Source: Alistipes shahii WAL 8301 (GTDB taxonomy: Bacteria; Bacteroidota; Bacteroidia; Bacteroidales; Rikenellaceae). Taken from it: a DNA stretch of 64,000 nt. Positions 42,918 to 51,676 of this stretch are shown here, one piece after another. A program made the position numbers and the translations under genes. Numbering within the stretch: position 1 is the first letter of the stretch; each line of letters starts with the position of its first letter. The notes under the pieces are model-generated. The model saw nothing but the letters and a program-made list of their open reading frames with translations. It ran no database searches and was not told where the DNA came from. The DNA is taken from the NCBI RefSeq assembly GCF_025145845.1, contig NZ_CP102253.1, positions 3,410,001 through 3,474,000 of the forward strand. The letters are read 5' to 3'.

Positions 42918-45894
42918 GGTTTTATACACTCTTATCTCACTCTTTGCTTTAGGTAATGTCTCCGCCGCGGAAATCGGTTCCGCGACGCGGCAGGAGATCG
43001 GCCGGACCCTTTCGCGCATCGTTTCGCGCGAGGTGACGAGCGGTTACCAGAAACCGGAGCCGATCACCGTGCGCGTTCAGGCCGTCAAGGCCTCGCGCAG
43101 CCGGGTGCGGATCTACGCCACGGCGGCGTTGGCCAACTATCCCTTCCGCGAGGAGAACCTGCGGGCCATGCGCGACTCGGTGCGCGCCCTGCTGCCGCAT
43201 GAGTTCCGTAAGGCCGCCGTCGAACTTTACACCGACGGTCGTGAGGCCTCCGAGTTGATTCCGCTGGCCTGCCGCAACGCCACGCAGCTGCGCAAAGCGG
43301 TCGATAAGAAGAAGATCGTGCTTTTCACCAACCGCTCCGGGCGTCCGCTCGTGACGCGCCTTTCGGCTCCCGAGACCCCCGGACGGGGACTTTCGGGACG
43401 CCATATCGCCCTGTGGCAGAGCCACGGACGCTATTTCGACCAGACGGAGAACCGCTGGAAATGGCAGCGTTCGGCGCTCTGGCAGACCTGCGAGGACCTC
43501 TATACGCAAAGTTATGTCTTGCCGTACCTGGTTCCGATGCTCGAAAACGCCGGGGCATGCGTGCTGCTGCCGCGCGAACGCGACGTGCAGAAATACGAAG
43601 TGCTGGCCGACAACGACGCCGCCGGGCAGTATGCGGAGGAGGGGGCGTGGGAGAGCGGCGGCGCGGGCTTCGCGCACCTCCGGCAGGTCTATCATACGGG
43701 CGAAAATCCCTTCCGCGACGGCACGACGCGCCGTGTGCGTACCGTGACCGGCGGGGCCACGGGCCGTGCCGTGTGGCAGGCCGACATTCCCGAGCGGGGC
43801 GAATATGCGGTTTATGTGAGCTACGAATCGACGCCCGAAAGCGCCGACGACGCGCATTATACGGTCCGCCACCTCGGCGGCGAGACCTCGTTTGCCGTCA
43901 ATCAGACGATGGGCGGCGGGACGTGGATTTACCTCGGGCGTTTTCCCTTCGCCGCCGGACGGCAGGAGGTCGTGACCCTTTCGAACCGTTCGCGGACGGG
44001 CGGGCGCATCGTCTCGGCCGACGCGGTGAAGATCGGCGGCGGCTACGGCAACGTGGCCCGCACGTCCTGCGACTCGCTGCGCCTGCCCGGCGCGGAGCAT
44101 GCCGGGGAGACCAGCGGTTACCCGCGTTTCTGCGAGGGTGCGCGCTACTGGCTTCAGTGGGCGGGATTTCCGGAAGAGGTCTATACGCCGAAAAACAACA
44201 CCGACGACTACAAGGACGACTACATGTCGCGCGCCCATTGGGTCAATGCCCTGATGGGCGGTTCGGAGCGTCTGCCCGACTCCGCGGGGCTGCGCATTCC
44301 GGTCGACATGGCGCTGGCGTTCCACTCCGACGCCGGGGTGCGCGACGGCGACGGCATCATCGGCACGCTGGGCATCTTCTTCACCCGCGAGAACAAGGGC
44401 AAATTCCAGGGCGGGGCCGACCGCTACCGTTCGCGCGACCTGACGGACCTCGTGCAGACGCAGATCGTCGAGGATATCCGCCGCACCTGCGAACCGGCCT
44501 GGAGCCGCCGCGGGATGTGGAACCGCGCCTACTACGAAGCGCGCGTGCCGGGCGTCCCGACGATGCTGCTCGAACTCTTGTCGCACCAGAATTTCGCCGA
44601 CATGCGCCTGGGGCACGACCCGCGCTTTAAGTTCCTCGTGAGCCGGGCTGTTTACAAGGGTATCCTGCGTTATGTCAGTTCGCAATACGATCTGCCCTAT
44701 GTGGTCCAGCCGCTGCCGGTCGAGGCTTTCGCCGCGGAATTCGCCGGCGCCGGCGAGGTCGCGCTCTCGTGGAGCCCGGCGATGGACCCGCTCGAAGCGA
44801 CCGCCGCGCCGACGGGCTATGTGGTCTACACGCGCGTGGACGACGGCGGTTTCGACAACGGCCGCTATGTCGACAAACCCCGCCTGACCGTCCGGCAGGA
44901 ACCGGGGCGCACGTACAGTTACCGGGTCACCGCCGTCAACGAGGGCGGCGAGAGCTTCCCGAGCGAGACGCTCGCGGCCTGCCGCGTGCCCGACGAAAAG
45001 GGCTGCGTGCTGATCGTCAACGGGTTCGACCGCGTGAGCGCCCCGCAGAGCGAACGGAACGATTCGCTGGCCGGATTCCGCATGGACCTCGACGGAGGCG
45101 TTGCCGACCGGCAGGACATCGCCTTCATCGGAGCGCAGCGCGTCTTTGACCTCGCGCAGGCCCGCTGCAACGTCGACAGCGTCGCCCTCGGGGCCTGCGC
45201 GTGCGACTGGGAGACCGACGTGATCGGCGGCAATACGTTCGACTATCCGGCCCTGCACGGGCGTTCCGTCGCGGCGGCGGGCTACTCGTTCTGCTCGGCG
45301 TCGGCCCGGGCCGTGGAGCGGGGCGAGGTGTCGCTCGAAGCCTATCCGGCCGTCGACCTGATCCTGGGCAAGCAGCGCACCACGCCGCTGGGCCGCGGTG
45401 TGTGCGAGGCGGCCTTCCGGACCTTTCCGCCGGAGTTGCAGGCCGTCCTGCGGCGTTATCTGGCCGGCGGCGGAGGGCTTTTTGCATCGGGAAGCTACGT
45501 GGCGGCCGACCTCTGGGCCGAAGGGACCCCGGAGGAGGGGCGCGCGTTCGCCCGGGAGGTGCTCCGCATCGACTCCGACGGGGGACATCCCTCGGACCGC
45601 GGACGGGTGCGGGTTATGACTTCGGACGCGTCGTTTTCGCGCGGCGAATACCGCTTCAATACCGAGTACCGCCGCGACCGTTACGTCGTCGAGCGGGCCG
45701 ATGCGCTGAAGCCCGCGGGTGCGGGGGCTTTAGCCGTGATGCGTTACGACGACAGCGGCCGCACGGCGGCCGTGGCCTGCGATGCCGGAGGACGGACTTT
45801 CGTCGCGGGGTTCCCCTTCGAGTCGATCCCCGACGGCGTGCAGCGCGACCGGCTGATGCGCGACGTGCTGCGGTTTTTGTTTTCCGATAAATAA
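42907..45894 (+). CDS. N-acetylmuramoyl-L-alanine amidase-like protein with inserted golvesin-like domain, FnIII and C-terminal ThuA-like domain
   Basis: 995 aa with a signal peptide (to about residue 20). The zinc amidase (Amidase_3-type) ligands and catalytic Glu can be traced as His173 (QSHG), Glu196 (CEDL), His473 (FHSD) and Glu556 (LLELL). Between the second and third lies an insertion (about 230-400) resembling the golvesin/xanthan-lyase C-terminal beta module (ADIPERGEYAVYVSYE, GTWIYLGRFPF). Then come a fibronectin type III domain (about 605-690) and a C-terminal domain of class I glutamine amidotransferase/ThuA type. Similar proteins are sometimes annotated xanthan lyase; the amidase residues argue for peptidoglycan or a related amide bond. 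Exported, probably periplasmic. Confidence 0.8.
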   Translation: MKNKVLYTLISLFALGNVSAAEIGSATRQEIGRTLSRIVSREVTSGYQKPEPITVRVQAVKASRSRVRIYATAALANYPFREENLRAMRDSVRALLPHEFRKAAVELYTDGREASELIPLACRNATQLRKAVDKKKIVLFTNRSGRPLVTRLSAPETPGRGLSGRHIALWQSHGRYFDQTENRWKWQRSALWQTCEDLYTQSYVLPYLVPMLENAGACVLLPRERDVQKYEVLADNDAAGQYAEEGAWESGGAGFAHLRQVYHTGENPFRDGTTRRVRTVTGGATGRAVWQADIPERGEYAVYVSYESTPESADDAHYTVRHLGGETSFAVNQTMGGGTWIYLGRFPFAAGRQEVVTLSNRSRTGGRIVSADAVKIGGGYGNVARTSCDSLRLPGAEHAGETSGYPRFCEGARYWLQWAGFPEEVYTPKNNTDDYKDDYMSRAHWVNALMGGSERLPDSAGLRIPVDMALAFHSDAGVRDGDGIIGTLGIFFTRENKGKFQGGADRYRSRDLTDLVQTQIVEDIRRTCEPAWSRRGMWNRAYYEARVPGVPTMLLELLSHQNFADMRLGHDPRFKFLVSRAVYKGILRYVSSQYDLPYVVQPLPVEAFAAEFAGAGEVALSWSPAMDPLEATAAPTGYVVYTRVDDGGFDNGRYVDKPRLTVRQEPGRTYSYRVTAVNEGGESFPSETLAACRVPDEKGCVLIVNGFDRVSAPQSERNDSLAGFRMDLDGGVADRQDIAFIGAQRVFDLAQARCNVDSVALGACACDWETDVIGGNTFDYPALHGRSVAAAGYSFCSASARAVERGEVSLEAYPAVDLILGKQRTTPLGRGVCEAAFRTFPPELQAVLRRYLAGGGGLFASGSYVAADLWAEGTPEEGRAFAREVLRIDSDGGHPSDRGRVRVMTSDASFSRGEYRFNTEYRRDRYVVERADALKPAGAGALAVMRYDDSGRTAAVACDAGGRTFVAGFPFESIPDGVQRDRLMRDVLRFLFSDK

Positions 45895-45895
45895 A

Positions 45896-46552
45896 ATGGA
45901 AGCAGTGGAACTGAAATTGAGAACCGAACAGCCTGCGGATTACCGCGAGACGGAGAACGTTACGCGGGAGGCGTTCTGGAACCTCTATTCGCCCGGATGT
46001 TGCGAGCACTACCTGTTGCATGTCATGCGTGACAGTCCGGCGTTTGTGCCCGAGTTGGATCTCGTGGCCGAGCGCGATGGGCGAATCGTGGGCAATGTCG
46101 TTTCCTTGCGCGCGGTTCTCCACGGTGACGACGGAACGGACTGTGAGGTGTTGAGCCTCGGGCCGATTTCGGTCCTGCCGGAGTGCCAGCGTCAGGGCAT
46201 CGGCGGCCGGCTGATCTCCCGGACCCGCGAACTGGCCCGGGAACTGGGATTTCGGGCCTTGCTGCTCTGCGGCGACCCGGATTATTATTTGTATCAGGGC
46301 TTCGTTCCCGCCGAGATGCTGGGAATCCGCACGGCGGATAACATGTATGCCATGGCCCTGCACGTCTGTGAACTGTACGACGGTGCGTTGTCCGGCATTC
46401 GGGGGCGCTATGTCGAGGATTCGATTTACGACATCGACCCCTCCGCCGCCGAGGCTTTCGACCGGGAGTTTCCTGCGAAGGGGAAAGTTGTCGGAACGGA
46501 GTCGCAGCGGCGTTTCGACGAGATTGTCGTCGTGCGGCGGCCTGCGGAGTGA
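45896..46552 (+). CDS. GNAT-family N-acetyltransferase
   Basis: 218 aa. The acetyl-CoA-binding motif A is visible as ISVLPECQRQGIGGRLI (about 98-114), within the standard GNAT fold; the C-terminal third is family-specific (GFVPAEMLGI). Members transfer acetyl groups to amines on small molecules or proteins; the acceptor here is unknown. The ATG lies one base after the amidase stop, so it is translationally tied to it. The next gene starts 33 bases later. Confidence 0.88.
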   Translation: MEAVELKLRTEQPADYRETENVTREAFWNLYSPGCCEHYLLHVMRDSPAFVPELDLVAERDGRIVGNVVSLRAVLHGDDGTDCEVLSLGPISVLPECQRQGIGGRLISRTRELARELGFRALLLCGDPDYYLYQGFVPAEMLGIRTADNMYAMALHVCELYDGALSGIRGRYVEDSIYDIDPSAAEAFDREFPAKGKVVGTESQRRFDEIVVVRRPAE

Positions 46553-46585
46553 GAAATTGGTTGTTTAACTTAAAATAAGAAAGTC

Positions 46586-47035
46586 ATGTCGTTGGAACAG
46601 CAGATTTCGAAAGGAATCATGGAGGCCATGAAGGCCAAGGACACGGTGCGCCTGAGCGCGCTGCGCAATGCGAAGAAATACATCATCGAGGCCAAGACCG
46701 CAGGTCCGGAGATCGCCGAACTGCCCGACGCCGACGTGCTGAAGATCATCTCGAAGCTCGCCAAGCAGGGAACCGACTCGGCGGCGATCTTCTCCGAGCA
46801 AAACCGTCCCGACCTGGCGTCGGAGGAGCTGGCCCAGGTGGCCGTTTTCCAGGAGTTCCTGCCCAGGCAGCTCACCCCGGAGGAACTGACCGCCGAGGTC
46901 AAGGCCCTGATCGCCGAGGTCGGCGCCACGTCGATGAAGGAGATGGGCAAGGTGATGGGCGTGGCTTCGAAGAGGCTCGCGGGCCGCGCCGACGGCAAGG
47001 ACATTTCGGCCAAGGTTAGGGAGCTGCTGGCTTAA
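46586..47035 (+). CDS. yqeY: GatB/YqeY domain protein
   Basis: 149 aa, the standard length of stand-alone YqeY. The N-terminal segment LEQQISKGIMEAMKAKDTVR and the EVKALIAEVGATSMKEMGKVMG C-terminal helix pattern are typical. The domain equals the tail of GatB and Glu-tRNA amidotransferases, where it touches tRNA; the isolated protein has no settled function. Found inside the operon, 1 base before the BASS gene. Confidence 0.92.
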   Translation: MSLEQQISKGIMEAMKAKDTVRLSALRNAKKYIIEAKTAGPEIAELPDADVLKIISKLAKQGTDSAAIFSEQNRPDLASEELAQVAVFQEFLPRQLTPEELTAEVKALIAEVGATSMKEMGKVMGVASKRLAGRADGKDISAKVRELLA

Positions 47036-47036
47036 A

Positions 47037-47945
47037 ATGCACCTGCTGGAACACCTGCACCGCAACGTGAAGACCGTCGCCATGCCGACGGCCATGGTTG
47101 TCGGGGCGTTGCTGTGCCGTCCGATCTCGGCGCTGGAGGAGCTGTCGGGGCAGATGATCACCCCGACGCTGATCTTCCTGATGCTGTTCGTCACCTTCTG
47201 CCGCGTGAAACCCAGCCAGATGAAGCCTTCGATGCTCCATGTGTGGCTGCTGCTGGTTCAGACGGTGGCCTGCATCGGGGTTTTTCTGCTGCTGCGTCCG
47301 CTGGACCTCATTCTGGCGCAGGGGGCGATGGTCTGCGTGTTGGCTCCCGTGGCGATGGCCGCGGTGGTCATCGGCGGCATGCTGGGGGCCAACGTCGCCA
47401 CGATGGCTACGTACAGCCTGCTCTGCAACATGGCCGTCGCGCTGCTGGCGCCCGTGATTCTGACCTTCACGGGGACGGGGGCGTGCACCTTCGCGCAGAT
47501 CCTGGCCCGCATCGCGCCGCTGCTGGTGATGCCGTTCGCCGCGGCGCAGTTCTGCCGGCTGGTCATCCCGAAGGCGGCGAAATGGGTCGGCGACCACAGC
47601 CAGATCTCGTTCTATATGTGGCTGGCGTCGCTGCTGGTCATCATCGGCCGCACGACGGCCTTCATCATCGACCTGCGCGACGCTTCGCTCGCGACGGAAC
47701 TGTGGCTGGCCTTCGCCGCGCTGGCTATCTGCCTCGGGCAGTTCAAGGTGGGGCGCATGCTGGGCCGCCGTTACGGCGACGCTCCTGCGGGCGGACAGTC
47801 TCTCGGGCAGAAAAACACGGTCCTCGCGGTGTGGATGGCCCAGTCGTTCCTCGACCCGATCTCCTCGATCGCCCCCACGGCGTACATCGTCTGGCAGAAC
47901 TTCGTTAACTCGTATCAGATATGGAGAAAAGACCGCGGGAAATGA
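47037..47945 (+). CDS. Bile acid:sodium symporter-type (BASS) transporter
   Basis: 302 aa with about ten helices. Visible family features are the early PTLIFLMLFVTF segment, the APVAMAAVVIGGMLGANVATM core, and a helix break of the BASS Na+ site. BASS carriers move organic anions with Na+; known substrates include bile acids, pyruvate and pantoate, and nothing here selects among them. It starts 1 base after yqeY, and the MFS gene overlaps its end by ATGA. Confidence 0.8.
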   Translation: MHLLEHLHRNVKTVAMPTAMVVGALLCRPISALEELSGQMITPTLIFLMLFVTFCRVKPSQMKPSMLHVWLLLVQTVACIGVFLLLRPLDLILAQGAMVCVLAPVAMAAVVIGGMLGANVATMATYSLLCNMAVALLAPVILTFTGTGACTFAQILARIAPLLVMPFAAAQFCRLVIPKAAKWVGDHSQISFYMWLASLLVIIGRTTAFIIDLRDASLATELWLAFAALAICLGQFKVGRMLGRRYGDAPAGGQSLGQKNTVLAVWMAQSFLDPISSIAPTAYIVWQNFVNSYQIWRKDRGK

Positions 47946-49135
47946 ACCGGGCGGGCAGGACGGTCTATCCGATCCTGCTGATGGTCTGCGCCACCCATCT
48001 GCTCAATGACATGATGCAGTCCGTCATTCCGGCGGTCTATCCGCTCCTTAAGGAGAAATTCGGCTTCACGTTTGCCCAGATCGGCCTCATCACACTGGTT
48101 TTCCAACTAACCTCGTCGCTTCTGCAACCTGTCGCCGGGCGGCTGGCCGACCTCCATCCGCGGCCCTATTCGCTGGCCGCGGGGATGTGTTTCACGCTGT
48201 GCGGACTGCTTGCGCTCGCCGCCGCTCCCGGCTTCGCCCTGATTTTGGTGTCGGTCGGACTGATCGGCTGCGGTTCGTCGGTCTTCCATCCCGAATCCTC
48301 GCGCGTGGCCCAGCTCGCCTCGGGAGGTCGCAAAGGGCTGGCGCAGTCGATCTTTCAGGTCGGCGGCAATGCCGGAAGCGCCATGGGGCCCCTGCTGGCC
48401 GCGCTGATCGTGATTCCGTTCGGGCAGGCTTCGATCGGTTGGTTCGCACTGGCCGCGCTGCTGGCCATCTTCATCCTCGTAAAGATCGGGAACTGGTACA
48501 AACGGCAACTGGCTTTGGCAGCCCGCAGGCCCGCCGTTGCGGCGGATACCACGGGGCCCGGACTCTCGAAACGTAAAATTCGGAATGCGCTCATTATCCT
48601 GGGCGTGCTGGTTTTCTCGAAGTATTTCTACATCGCCTCGATGACCAACTATTTCACCTTTTTCCTGATGGACAAATTCTCGATGTCGGTGCAGGGAGCG
48701 CAGTATGCGCTTTTCGCTTTCCTCGCGGCTTCGGCGGCGGGGACCTTCATCGGCGGGCCGGTCGGCGACCGCATCGGACGTAAATACGTGATATGGGGCT
48801 CGATCCTCGGTGCGGCGCCCTTTACGCTGATGCTTCCCTATGCCGGCCTGACCGGGACCATCGTGCTGGCCGTCATCATCGGACTGGTCATCTCGTCGGC
48901 CTTCTCGGCCATTCTGGTCTATGCCACCGACCTGATGCCCGGCAAGGTCGGCATGATCGCCGGGGTCTTCTTCGGGCTGATGTTCGGACTGGGCGGCCTC
49001 GGCTCGGCCTTCTTCGGGTGGCTGGCCGACCGGACGAGCATCGAATTTATTTTCCGGGTCAGCACCCTGCTGCCCCTGCTGGGCATCATCACGGGCTTTT
49101 TACCCAACATAGAATTGAAAAGAGATGAAAAATAA
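47942..49135 (+). CDS. MFS exporter, fosmidomycin-resistance (Fsr) type
   Basis: 397 aa from the ATG at 47942, which makes the common 4-base ATGA overlap with the preceding stop; an ATG at 47921 would add seven residues. Twelve helices. The sequence HLLNDMMQSVIPAVYPLLKE at the start and CGSSVFHPESSRVA in the fourth-fifth helices are hallmarks of the Fsr branch, with a GDRIGRK loop in the second half. E. coli Fsr exports fosmidomycin; natural substrates are unknown. The gene is followed by an overlapping acetyltransferase of the xenobiotic type. Confidence 0.9.
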   Translation: MNRAGRTVYPILLMVCATHLLNDMMQSVIPAVYPLLKEKFGFTFAQIGLITLVFQLTSSLLQPVAGRLADLHPRPYSLAAGMCFTLCGLLALAAAPGFALILVSVGLIGCGSSVFHPESSRVAQLASGGRKGLAQSIFQVGGNAGSAMGPLLAALIVIPFGQASIGWFALAALLAIFILVKIGNWYKRQLALAARRPAVAADTTGPGLSKRKIRNALIILGVLVFSKYFYIASMTNYFTFFLMDKFSMSVQGAQYALFAFLAASAAGTFIGGPVGDRIGRKYVIWGSILGAAPFTLMLPYAGLTGTIVLAVIIGLVISSAFSAILVYATDLMPGKVGMIAGVFFGLMFGLGGLGSAFFGWLADRTSIEFIFRVSTLLPLLGIITGFLPNIELKRDEK

Positions 49136-49775
49136 GATATATCCCCGCGAGGGGGACCGGCAGACGGTCTATCTGAAAGAGGTCGTCTGCGACCCGAATA
49201 TCGAGGTGGGGGAGTGGACGATCTACAACGATTTCGCGGCCGACCCCGTCGATTTCGAACGCAACAACGTGCTGTATCACTATCCGGTGAACGGCGACCG
49301 GCTGGTCATCGGGAAATTCTGCTCGCTGGCCTGCGGCGCGCGGTTCCTCTTCAACAGCGCCAACCATACGCTCAAATCGCTGTCCACCTATCCGTTCCCG
49401 ATTTTCTGGGGCGAGGAGTGGGGCATCGACAAGTCGGAGGTGGCTTCGGCGTGGGACAACCGGGGCGACATCGTTGTCGGCAATGACGTGTGGATCGGTT
49501 ACGAAGCGGTCGTGATGGCGGGCGTTACGATCGGTGACGGGGCGATCGTCGCCTCACGGGCCGTTGTGACGTGCGATGTGCCGCCCTATGCCATCGTCGG
49601 AGGCGTTCCGGCCAAGGTCATCAAATACCGCTTCGATCCGGCGACGGTCGAAAGCCTGCTTGCGATAAAATGGTGGGAGTGGCCTGCGGAGACGATCCGC
49701 CGGGCTTTGCCCCTGATCCGCGGCGGGAAGGCCGAAGAGCTGGCGCTATTTGCGGAAAATGAAATAGACGGCTAA
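49125..49775 (+). CDS. CatB/Vat-type xenobiotic acetyltransferase
   Basis: 216 aa left-handed beta-helix protein. Features of the hexapeptide xenobiotic acetyltransferases: GKFCSLACGARFLFNSANH with the catalytic His, YPFPIFWGEEWG, the hexapeptide coils GDIVVGNDVWIGYEAVVMAGVTIGDGAIVAS, and PYAIVGGVPAKVIKYRF. Relatives O-acetylate chloramphenicol or streptogramin A, but many chromosomal members have no shown resistance role. It overlaps the MFS gene by 11 bases and ends inside the opposing small membrane protein gene (30-base tail-to-tail overlap). Confidence 0.9.
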   Translation: MKNKIYPREGDRQTVYLKEVVCDPNIEVGEWTIYNDFAADPVDFERNNVLYHYPVNGDRLVIGKFCSLACGARFLFNSANHTLKSLSTYPFPIFWGEEWGIDKSEVASAWDNRGDIVVGNDVWIGYEAVVMAGVTIGDGAIVASRAVVTCDVPPYAIVGGVPAKVIKYRFDPATVESLLAIKWWEWPAETIRRALPLIRGGKAEELALFAENEIDG

Positions 49776-50111
49776 AACCAGGCAGAGGAATCCCGCGAGG
49801 TGGTTCCAGCGCAGGGTGTCGGATTTCATAAAGACCAGCGCGAAGACGGTGAAGACCGAGAGCGATACGACCTCCTGAATCACCTTGAGTTCCCAGATCG
49901 AGAACGGACCTCCGAATTCGGCGCTGCCGATGCGGTTGGCGGGGACCTGGAAGCAGTATTCGAACAGCGCGATGCCCCAGCTCAACAGAACGATGGCCGT
50001 CAGCCCGAAGCGTTCGAGCCGTGATTTGAAGGCGATATGCCCGTACCACGCCAGCGTCATAAAGGCGTTGGAGACGACGAGCAGCAGAACGGTGGCGAGA
50101 CCCCGAAACAT
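49746..50111 (-). CDS. DMT-family small membrane protein (DUF486)
   Basis: 121 aa with four predicted helices, the size and pattern of DUF486 proteins (VVSNAFMTLAWYGHI at the N-terminus, EYCFQVPANRIG in the second loop, WELKVIQEVVSL, and a terminal AVYFIFRK). Distant relatives of small drug/metabolite transporters; function unknown. Its last ten codons overlap the end of the acetyltransferase gene on the opposite strand. A minus-strand TACTTTTG box lies at 50135-50142. Confidence 0.88.
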   Translation of the reverse strand: MFRGLATVLLLVVSNAFMTLAWYGHIAFKSRLERFGLTAIVLLSWGIALFEYCFQVPANRIGSAEFGGPFSIWELKVIQEVVSLSVFTVFALVFMKSDTLRWNHLAGFLCLVLAVYFIFRK

Positions 50112-50134
50112 AGGATACAGATTTTTAAACCGCG

Positions 50135-50142
50135 CAAAAGTA
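50135..50142 (-). promoter_or_regulatory. -7 box (TACTTTTG) of the DUF486 gene
   Basis: Exact consensus on the minus strand, 23 bases before the ATG at 50111. Confidence 0.5.
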
Positions 50143-50156
50143 GCAAATTATTCGAT

Positions 50157-50957
50157 ATGATCTCCTCCCGGCAGCGAAAATACGCATTGGTGACCGGCGC
50201 TTCATCGGGAATCGGCCGCGAATATGCCGCGCAGCTGGCGGCAAAAGGGTATGATTTGGTAATGGCGGGCAATCGCAACGAAGAGAATCGCGCCGCGGCC
50301 CGGGAAATTGCGGCGCGTTACGGCGTGCGCACGCTGCCGCTCTGCATGGACCTTTCGGAACCGGATGCCGCCGTGAAACTCCATGCCGAAACCTCGGCGC
50401 GCGGCATCGAAATCGGGGTGCTCGTCTGCAATGCGGGCGTCCTGCTGTTCGGTCCGCTGGCCGCAGCCCCGCCCGAACGCATCGGCCGCATCGTCACGCT
50501 CCATTGCACGACGCCCGCGCTGCTGTGCCGTCTCTACGGGGAGGAGATGCGGCGACGGGGCGAGGGGTATATCCTCGTGATGTCGTCGGCGACGGCGTGG
50601 ATGCCTTATCCGACGATTGCGGCCTATGCCGCGACGAAAAGTTTCCTGCGCACCTTCGCCCGGTCGCTGAATTTCGAGTTCCGCAAATACGGCGTCCGCG
50701 TGACGGGTGTTTTCCCGGGGGCGGTCGATACGCCGCTGTACGATCTGGACGCCGCCTGCCGCCGCCGGCTGCTTCGCTGGGGCGTCATGTCTGCGCCGCA
50801 GGAGGTGGCGCAACATGGCCTCCGGGCCTTGTTCCGGGGCCGTAGCAGCTGCATTCCGGGTGTTTTCACGAAAATCTGCGTCTGTGTCTGCCGGCTGGTT
50901 CCGGCGTGGCTGATGCGGTGCGTGCTGCGTATTCCCGCCGTCGCCCGGCTGTTTTAG
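50157..50957 (+). CDS. Short-chain dehydrogenase/reductase
   Basis: 266 aa from the ATG at 50157; 40 upstream codons in frame lie antisense to the DUF486 gene and are not credible. Classical SDR motifs: GASSGIG (14-20), the NAG motif (VLVCNAG), catalytic Ser in VMSSATAW and YAATK (Tyr-x-x-x-Lys), and PGAVDTP. An NAD(P)-dependent oxidoreductase of unknown substrate; the C-terminal basic/hydrophobic tail (VCRLVPAWLMR) may touch the membrane. Its stop overlaps the stop of the opposing HAD gene. Confidence 0.9.
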   Translation: MISSRQRKYALVTGASSGIGREYAAQLAAKGYDLVMAGNRNEENRAAAREIAARYGVRTLPLCMDLSEPDAAVKLHAETSARGIEIGVLVCNAGVLLFGPLAAAPPERIGRIVTLHCTTPALLCRLYGEEMRRRGEGYILVMSSATAWMPYPTIAAYAATKSFLRTFARSLNFEFRKYGVRVTGVFPGAVDTPLYDLDAACRRRLLRWGVMSAPQEVAQHGLRALFRGRSSCIPGVFTKICVCVCRLVPAWLMRCVLRIPAVARLF

Positions 50958-51613
50958 GCCAGCAGGGCGCCGATGTCGTCGATGTCGGCGAATGAGTCGA
51001 TGATCCGGTCGGCCTGCGGTTCGCGCTCCAGCTCTTCGCGCGGCAGAGTGGTCGTGAGGGCCACGATCCGGCCTGCGCCGGCCCGCCTCGCTGCTTCGAA
51101 TCCCGCTCGCGCATCCTCGAAGATCACGCAGTCGGCGGGCGAAACGCCCAGCGCCGCAGCCGCCGTGAGGTAGATCTCCGGGTCGGGTTTGCAGCGCGAC
51201 ACCATGTCGCCCGAGATCGCCGCATCGAAATAAGGCCGGATCGCACAGCTGTCGAGCACGAAATCTACGTTGGCCTTGCATCCCGACGAACCCACGGCGC
51301 ACGGAATCCCCGCCGCACGGAGCCGTTCGAGCAACTCCTTCAGCCCTTCCACCGGGCGGATGTCCGGGGCGTATATTTCGCGGTAGATGGCTTCCTTCTC
51401 GTCGGCCAGCGCCGCGAGGCCCTTTTCGCGGATCACCTCCTCGGGCATCACCAGCCGCATGATGTCGTCGTTGCCCATGCCGAACCCGTTGGCGAGTTTC
51501 TCTCTCCAGTCGGTGACGCCGTAGCGGGCGCAAAAGATTTCGAAGGCCCGGATGTGTACCGGGGAGTTGGCGACCAGCGTGCCGTCCATGTCGAATATAG
51601 CTGCTTTCTTCAT
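50954..51613 (-). CDS. HAD-superfamily hydrolase, beta-phosphoglucomutase-like
   Basis: 219 aa. HAD motif I FDMDGTL (Asp8, Asp10), motif II GSSG, motif III lysine in KPDPEIYL, and motif IV FEDARAGFEAA. The cap region and the last motif are of the beta-PGM/2-deoxyglucose-6-phosphatase type, so it should act on a sugar phosphate as mutase or phosphatase. Its final codons overlap those of the convergent SDR gene by 4 bases. Confidence 0.88.
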   Translation of the reverse strand: MKKAAIFDMDGTLVANSPVHIRAFEIFCARYGVTDWREKLANGFGMGNDDIMRLVMPEEVIREKGLAALADEKEAIYREIYAPDIRPVEGLKELLERLRAAGIPCAVGSSGCKANVDFVLDSCAIRPYFDAAISGDMVSRCKPDPEIYLTAAAALGVSPADCVIFEDARAGFEAARRAGAGRIVALTTTLPREELEREPQADRIIDSFADIDDIGALLA

Positions 51614-51676
51614 CGTCGGTTTCGTTTTCAGGGCCTAAAGATAGGCAAAATCCCCGACACGCACGGCTTGCGCCGG

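Noticed and set aside
42949..45588. Minus-strand open frame of 879 codons opposite the amidase gene
   Set aside because: Antisense to a gene with recognisable catalytic residues; composition is Arg/Ala/His-rich with no motifs.
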